Positions 63,530 to 64,000 of a stretch of DNA of 64,000 nucleotides are shown here, piece after piece. The notes under the pieces were generated by a model. It had not been told where the DNA came from. It did not search any database and saw only the letters and a program-made list of their open reading frames with translations. The stretch is taken from assembly GCA_031841125.1 (NCBI GenBank), contig CM063112.1, forward strand, positions 58,395,722-58,459,721, given 5' to 3'. The stretch comes from Acanthococcus lagerstroemiae. Taxonomy: Eukaryota; Arthropoda; Insecta; Hemiptera; Eriococcidae. The position numbers and the translations under genes were made by a program. Each line of letters begins with the position of its first letter. The first letter of the stretch is position 1.

Positions 63530-64000
63530 ACTCCTTGGATTCGCTGCTGGGAACAGGAGCGGCCACAGCAATCCCACGAGAAACAGAGGCAGCAACAGTA
63601 GAATCAACAACAGCAGAGCCGACAAAAGCAGCCCTCAAAGAAGATGCAGACGCTGAGGGGTGGCAGACGGTCTCCAGGAAGAAGAAGGCCGCTGCCCCTG
63701 CTATGCTGAAGGATCAAGGCGATGGCAAGAAGATGCAGCTGTGCGGAGTCTGAAGAGGAGAGCCACGCGTCACAATGCTATCCTCATCCGAACCGTCGCA
63801 GAGGGGGTTAGCTACGCCGAGACGTTACGACTAGCTAAGAAAAAGGTGGACGTGACAGTGCTACGCATTAAGAGTACAAAAGTGAAGTACACCGCATCAA
63901 CAGAACTGCTAATAGAGGTGGCAGGTGCTTGGAAGGCTGACCTCCTGGCTGATAGACGCAAGGATGAGCTCCCAGAACGGGTCAGTGTTTCGCGTCTCTG
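63530..64000 (+). pseudogene. Non-LTR retrotransposon ORF1 (gag-like), partial and frameshifted
   Basis: The first frame (ends TGA 63751-63753) has a Thr/Glu/Ala-rich part, then EGWQTVSRKKKAAAPAM. From about 63744 another frame continues to the window edge: LKRRATRHNAILIRTVAEGV, SYAETLRLAKKKVDVTVLRI, KSTKVKYTASTELLIEVAGA, WKADLLADRRKDELPERVSV. GxSYAExL...KKxVD...LxIxxxxVxxTxxxxLLIEV is the core of gag-like ORF1 proteins of Jockey/R1/LOA-type elements. The zinc knuckles expected downstream are outside the window. One frameshift separates the halves, so it is probably inactive. Confidence 0.75.

Overview
The window looks like a transposon-rich, AT-rich piece of an arthropod (insect) nuclear genome. 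Degraded mariner-type transposases, many truncated non-LTR retrotransposon (LINE) 3' ends with short A/T-rich tails, hAT-like and piggyBac-like non-autonomous elements, tRNA-like SINE fragments and microsatellites all occur together, and there is no operon-like gene spacing. I lean towards Hemiptera from the style of the LINE fragments, but that is an impression and not a demonstration. No complete host gene could be recognised. Almost every long open frame is a chance frame or a piece of a dead transposon. A few short frames in more CpG-rich, apparently unique islands (about 0.9-2.45, 19.2-19.6, 41.0-42.1, 55.8-57.6 and 62.0-62.8 kb) could be exons and are listed at low confidence.

Layout. 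0-6 kb: the end of a poly-C-containing repeat, a CpG-rich island, a GTCGA-rich array split by a 1.28-kb hAT-like insertion that carries a LINE C-terminal fragment, then degenerate tandem repeats. 6-20 kb: scattered repeat ends, a SINE-like unit, an antisense dead mariner (12.9-13.4 kb), degenerate tandem repeats (15.7-16.06 kb), a LINE C-terminus (16.8-17.0 kb) and a TATA-plus-tandem-repeat unit whose 3' end is shared with a copy at 10.3 kb. 20-26 kb: a long hairpin, then a LINE reverse transcriptase (RT) split by a 1.14-kb composite insertion with a perfect 8-bp target duplication, a CT-rich tandem-repeat block, and the zinc-knuckle end of another LINE. 28-36 kb: a SINE-like unit, an antisense RT fragment, a palindromic MITE, a mariner 5' end, a polypurine tract, a LINE/mariner chimeric frame, a CACT-type satellite and a MITE with a 9-bp duplication. 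36-47 kb: three blocks of a diverged repeat built on GATTCTGGTAG, more RT and MITE copies, and an RT pseudogene (44.4-46.75 kb) hit by a piggyBac-like and a hAT-like element. 47-64 kb: further tandem repeats, four more RT remnants (50.5, 53.6, 55.4 and 59-61 kb), a GTTTGTGC satellite, a dead mariner, and the start of a LINE gag-like ORF1 running off the right edge.

The sequence reads as a palimpsest. LINE ORF2 fragments serve as datable substrates into which DNA transposons inserted, and several insertions can be delimited to the base because removing them restores the RT reading frame and leaves one copy of the target site. The most unusual object is the composite element at 21623-22761, in which two similar roughly 160-bp MITE-like units in direct orientation bracket about 0.8 kb of unrelated DNA and the whole block has one outer 8-bp target duplication. 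All family assignments come from reading motifs by eye; no search was run.
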